DNA of 64,000 bases from contig JBAIAA010000076.1 in the NCBI GenBank assembly GCA_037893245.1, positions 62,001 through 126,000 on the forward strand, written 5' to 3'. Source of the stretch: Crossaster papposus. Lineage: Eukaryota > Echinodermata > Asteroidea > Velatida > Solasteridae. Positions 62,090 to 64,000 of this stretch are shown here, one piece after another; position 1 is the stretch's first letter, and each line of letters starts with the position of its first letter. The notes beneath the pieces are model-generated. The model was not told the origin of the DNA. It was given only the letters and a program-made list of their open reading frames with translations, and did not search any database. A program made the translations under genes and the position numbers.

Positions 62090-64000
62090 GGTAACAAGAG
62101 ATGGTTGCCAATAGAAATATCCATCCTACCCTGTGAGATGAAATTTTTTTTTTTTTGGTAACCCTCTCTATGAATAAGTCGTATTGTTAACCAGTTCGCG
62201 CCGGATGACGTATATAAATGCAAAGTTTTCCCCAGATTCAAAACGGATGACGCATAAACACGTCACGAGCAAGGCCGGAAATGTCTGTTAACAGCGAGCA
62301 AGGCCAGAAATGGTTGGGTGTGCTTCCCGGTACTAGCGGCCTAAACCCGCCTCGGATCGAGTTTAGTTAAAAATAATCCCGCGCGTTGGCTCGGTGATGT
62401 TAAAATAATCCCGGTGCGAACATGTTAAAATAATCCCGGCGCGAACTGGTTAACACTAATATACACGTACGTCTGTGATTTGACTCTCCAATTTGTATGC
62501 TTCCTGATTTTGTCAATATGTTTTTTATAGTAAACACATGCTTCTGTCAAAGAGATTGACAGGGCACACAATCCGTCCAAAATAGTTAATGCTCAAATAT
62601 ATAATTTAAATTAAATTAAAAGAAGGATTTAAACGGATCACCTTTGGGAATGTTGCAGAGATGTGAATCCTGTTTAAATCCTACTGCTTGACTGAATACC
62701 ATCTGGTTCAAGATAACTAAGTTGGTTTTTACTTGCAGTTGAGTGGAATTCTCTTAAAGTTGCTGCTGTGATGTGATGTGACACAAAAATGAAGGACCAA
62801 TTTAATGTTTGTATTTGATTTTATACCACCGATTTTAAGTGATGTGTTTTTCCTTTTGAAAAGTATATATATATTAAATGAATTACATGTACATTGTTCT
62901 GATTAGTGATTTTAATAAGATGTGAAAGTGCCAATGTATTTGTTTTATTTTTATAACACATTCAATGTAATAATTTAACTTGTTACAGTTGCATTAATTC
63001 TATGAGTGACATTTAACATCCATTTCATAATTCATTCTTGCTATGCAAACTTTGTTTATAAACCCCAAGAGCTGAAATTCCTTTACAATTTTAAAAACTA
63101 AGTAATCTATTTGTAAAGCTCGTTTGTAATAGGCTGTCTGCATTGAGATAGATAGGTTTATTATATTGTTATATTATATTGTTCTTGGTAGTGCGATAAG
63201 TCGCAGTTATGATAATAATGAATAATGTGCACATATCTACCTAAAAGGGTGCTCATGGCACTGCAACAGAAAACAAAATATTAACAAACGGGAGAAAAAC
63301 CCAAGAACCTGTAACTATGTACAGTCTGCCACTCATGAGAACTCATTCTGCGGTGTTGTAGAGTAGATTATAGTAGTGTGTTTTGAGAGCCAGTTTGAAT
63401 GTGCTAGATCAAATGGTAATAGGGGGACTATAATGGGGGCAATCGTGTAATTGGTTGCACTAACAAGTACATTAATGTGGTGCTACAACATAAGGTCTGT
63501 TGACAAGGTCTGCTAACATCTATGTAATTTGATGGTTAACGACAACAACTTCCTACATGTACTTCCCTCCCGGCCGCCCACTCCTCCCTGCCCACCCCCG
63601 CCCACCCCCGCCTGGCTTCTTTCATCCCTACTGTAATAACACCACATAAATATCTACTCAATGTCTTCACGCTGATTTCAAGTGGTCTGCCAATGCCAAT
63701 GTCTTCACTAGCACCCTACAGCTACATTACTTATGATTCTAGATGTATTTTCACAGCTTGATACTTCACAGCAGGTTTAAGTGTGTACTGATTGACTTGA
63801 GTTAAGGAGAAGGAAGTGCAGATGCCTTAAGAACTTCTTGGATCATTATTCTATTTAATAGTTGAACAAACACAGATCCAACTTAATCCACAAGATCCTT
63901 ACTCTGAATATGAGCATCCAAACGAGAGTTGCTAAACGAAACACATACCCTGGATTTACACAGTAGTGGTAACAAGTTAGTACTGGAAATAACTCCTACG
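62090..64000. other. SPATA18 3' UTR and flank, no gene seen
   Basis: Contains family A copy 5 at 62187-62453 and an ATTAAA near 62873 that could serve as a polyadenylation signal. The rest is AT-rich with a C-rich patch at 63560-63615. Confidence 0.5.
62187..62453. mobile_element. Family A copy 5
   Basis: Bounded by TTAACCAGTTCGCGCC and GGCGCGAACTGGTTAA with a short terminal duplication (AAAATAATCCCGG twice). It sits ~100 bases after the SPATA18 stop, so it is probably in the 3' UTR. Confidence 0.75.

Overview
This is eukaryotic nuclear DNA from an animal. The genes have many GT-AG introns, and the introns and intergenic space are packed with short inverted-repeat transposons, a LINE fragment and tRNA-derived SINEs whose bodies resemble the Deu-SINEs of deuterostomes. 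The gene set and repeat style suggest a marine deuterostome, most likely an echinoderm. That is an inference; no species can be named from the sequence alone.

Four protein genes can be rebuilt exon by exon with fully consistent splice phases. (1) On the minus strand, from 26180 down past the left edge, lies a very large secreted protein gene: 32 exons and 2016 residues are visible and the 3' end is missing. Its order is signal peptide, RSKR furin-type site, seven EAR/EPTP-like blades, a long run of about 60-70-residue repeats that I do not recognise, then a second EAR-like block. (2) On the plus strand at 23666-24897 an RWDD2-type gene (RWD domain plus C-terminal domain, 314 aa) sits inside intron 2 of gene 1, in the opposite direction. 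(3) On the plus strand at 30614-35599 is a PGRMC-type membrane haem-binding protein (3 exons, 176 aa). (4) On the plus strand at 45133-62089 is SPATA18/MIEAP, the mitochondria-eating protein (11 exons, 503 aa).

Layout: 1-26.2 kb gene 1 with nested gene 2; 26.2-30.6 kb intergenic repeats; 30.6-35.6 kb PGRMC; 35.6-45.1 kb intergenic, with a 1.25-kb perfect-style palindrome, a CGTAA-rich inverted-repeat element and a hAT-like MITE with a visible target duplication; 45.1-62.1 kb SPATA18; 62.1-64 kb 3' flank.

The most unusual signal is a set of three tandem arrays whose repeat unit spans an exon/intron boundary, so the splice site itself is multiplied: four donors after exon 16 of gene 1, twelve acceptors before SPATA18 exon 6, and thirteen donors after SPATA18 exon 10. 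SPATA18 also has an apparent GC-AG intron. Genes 2-4 are unrelated housekeeping or organelle-quality genes; nothing suggests that the four work as one pathway.
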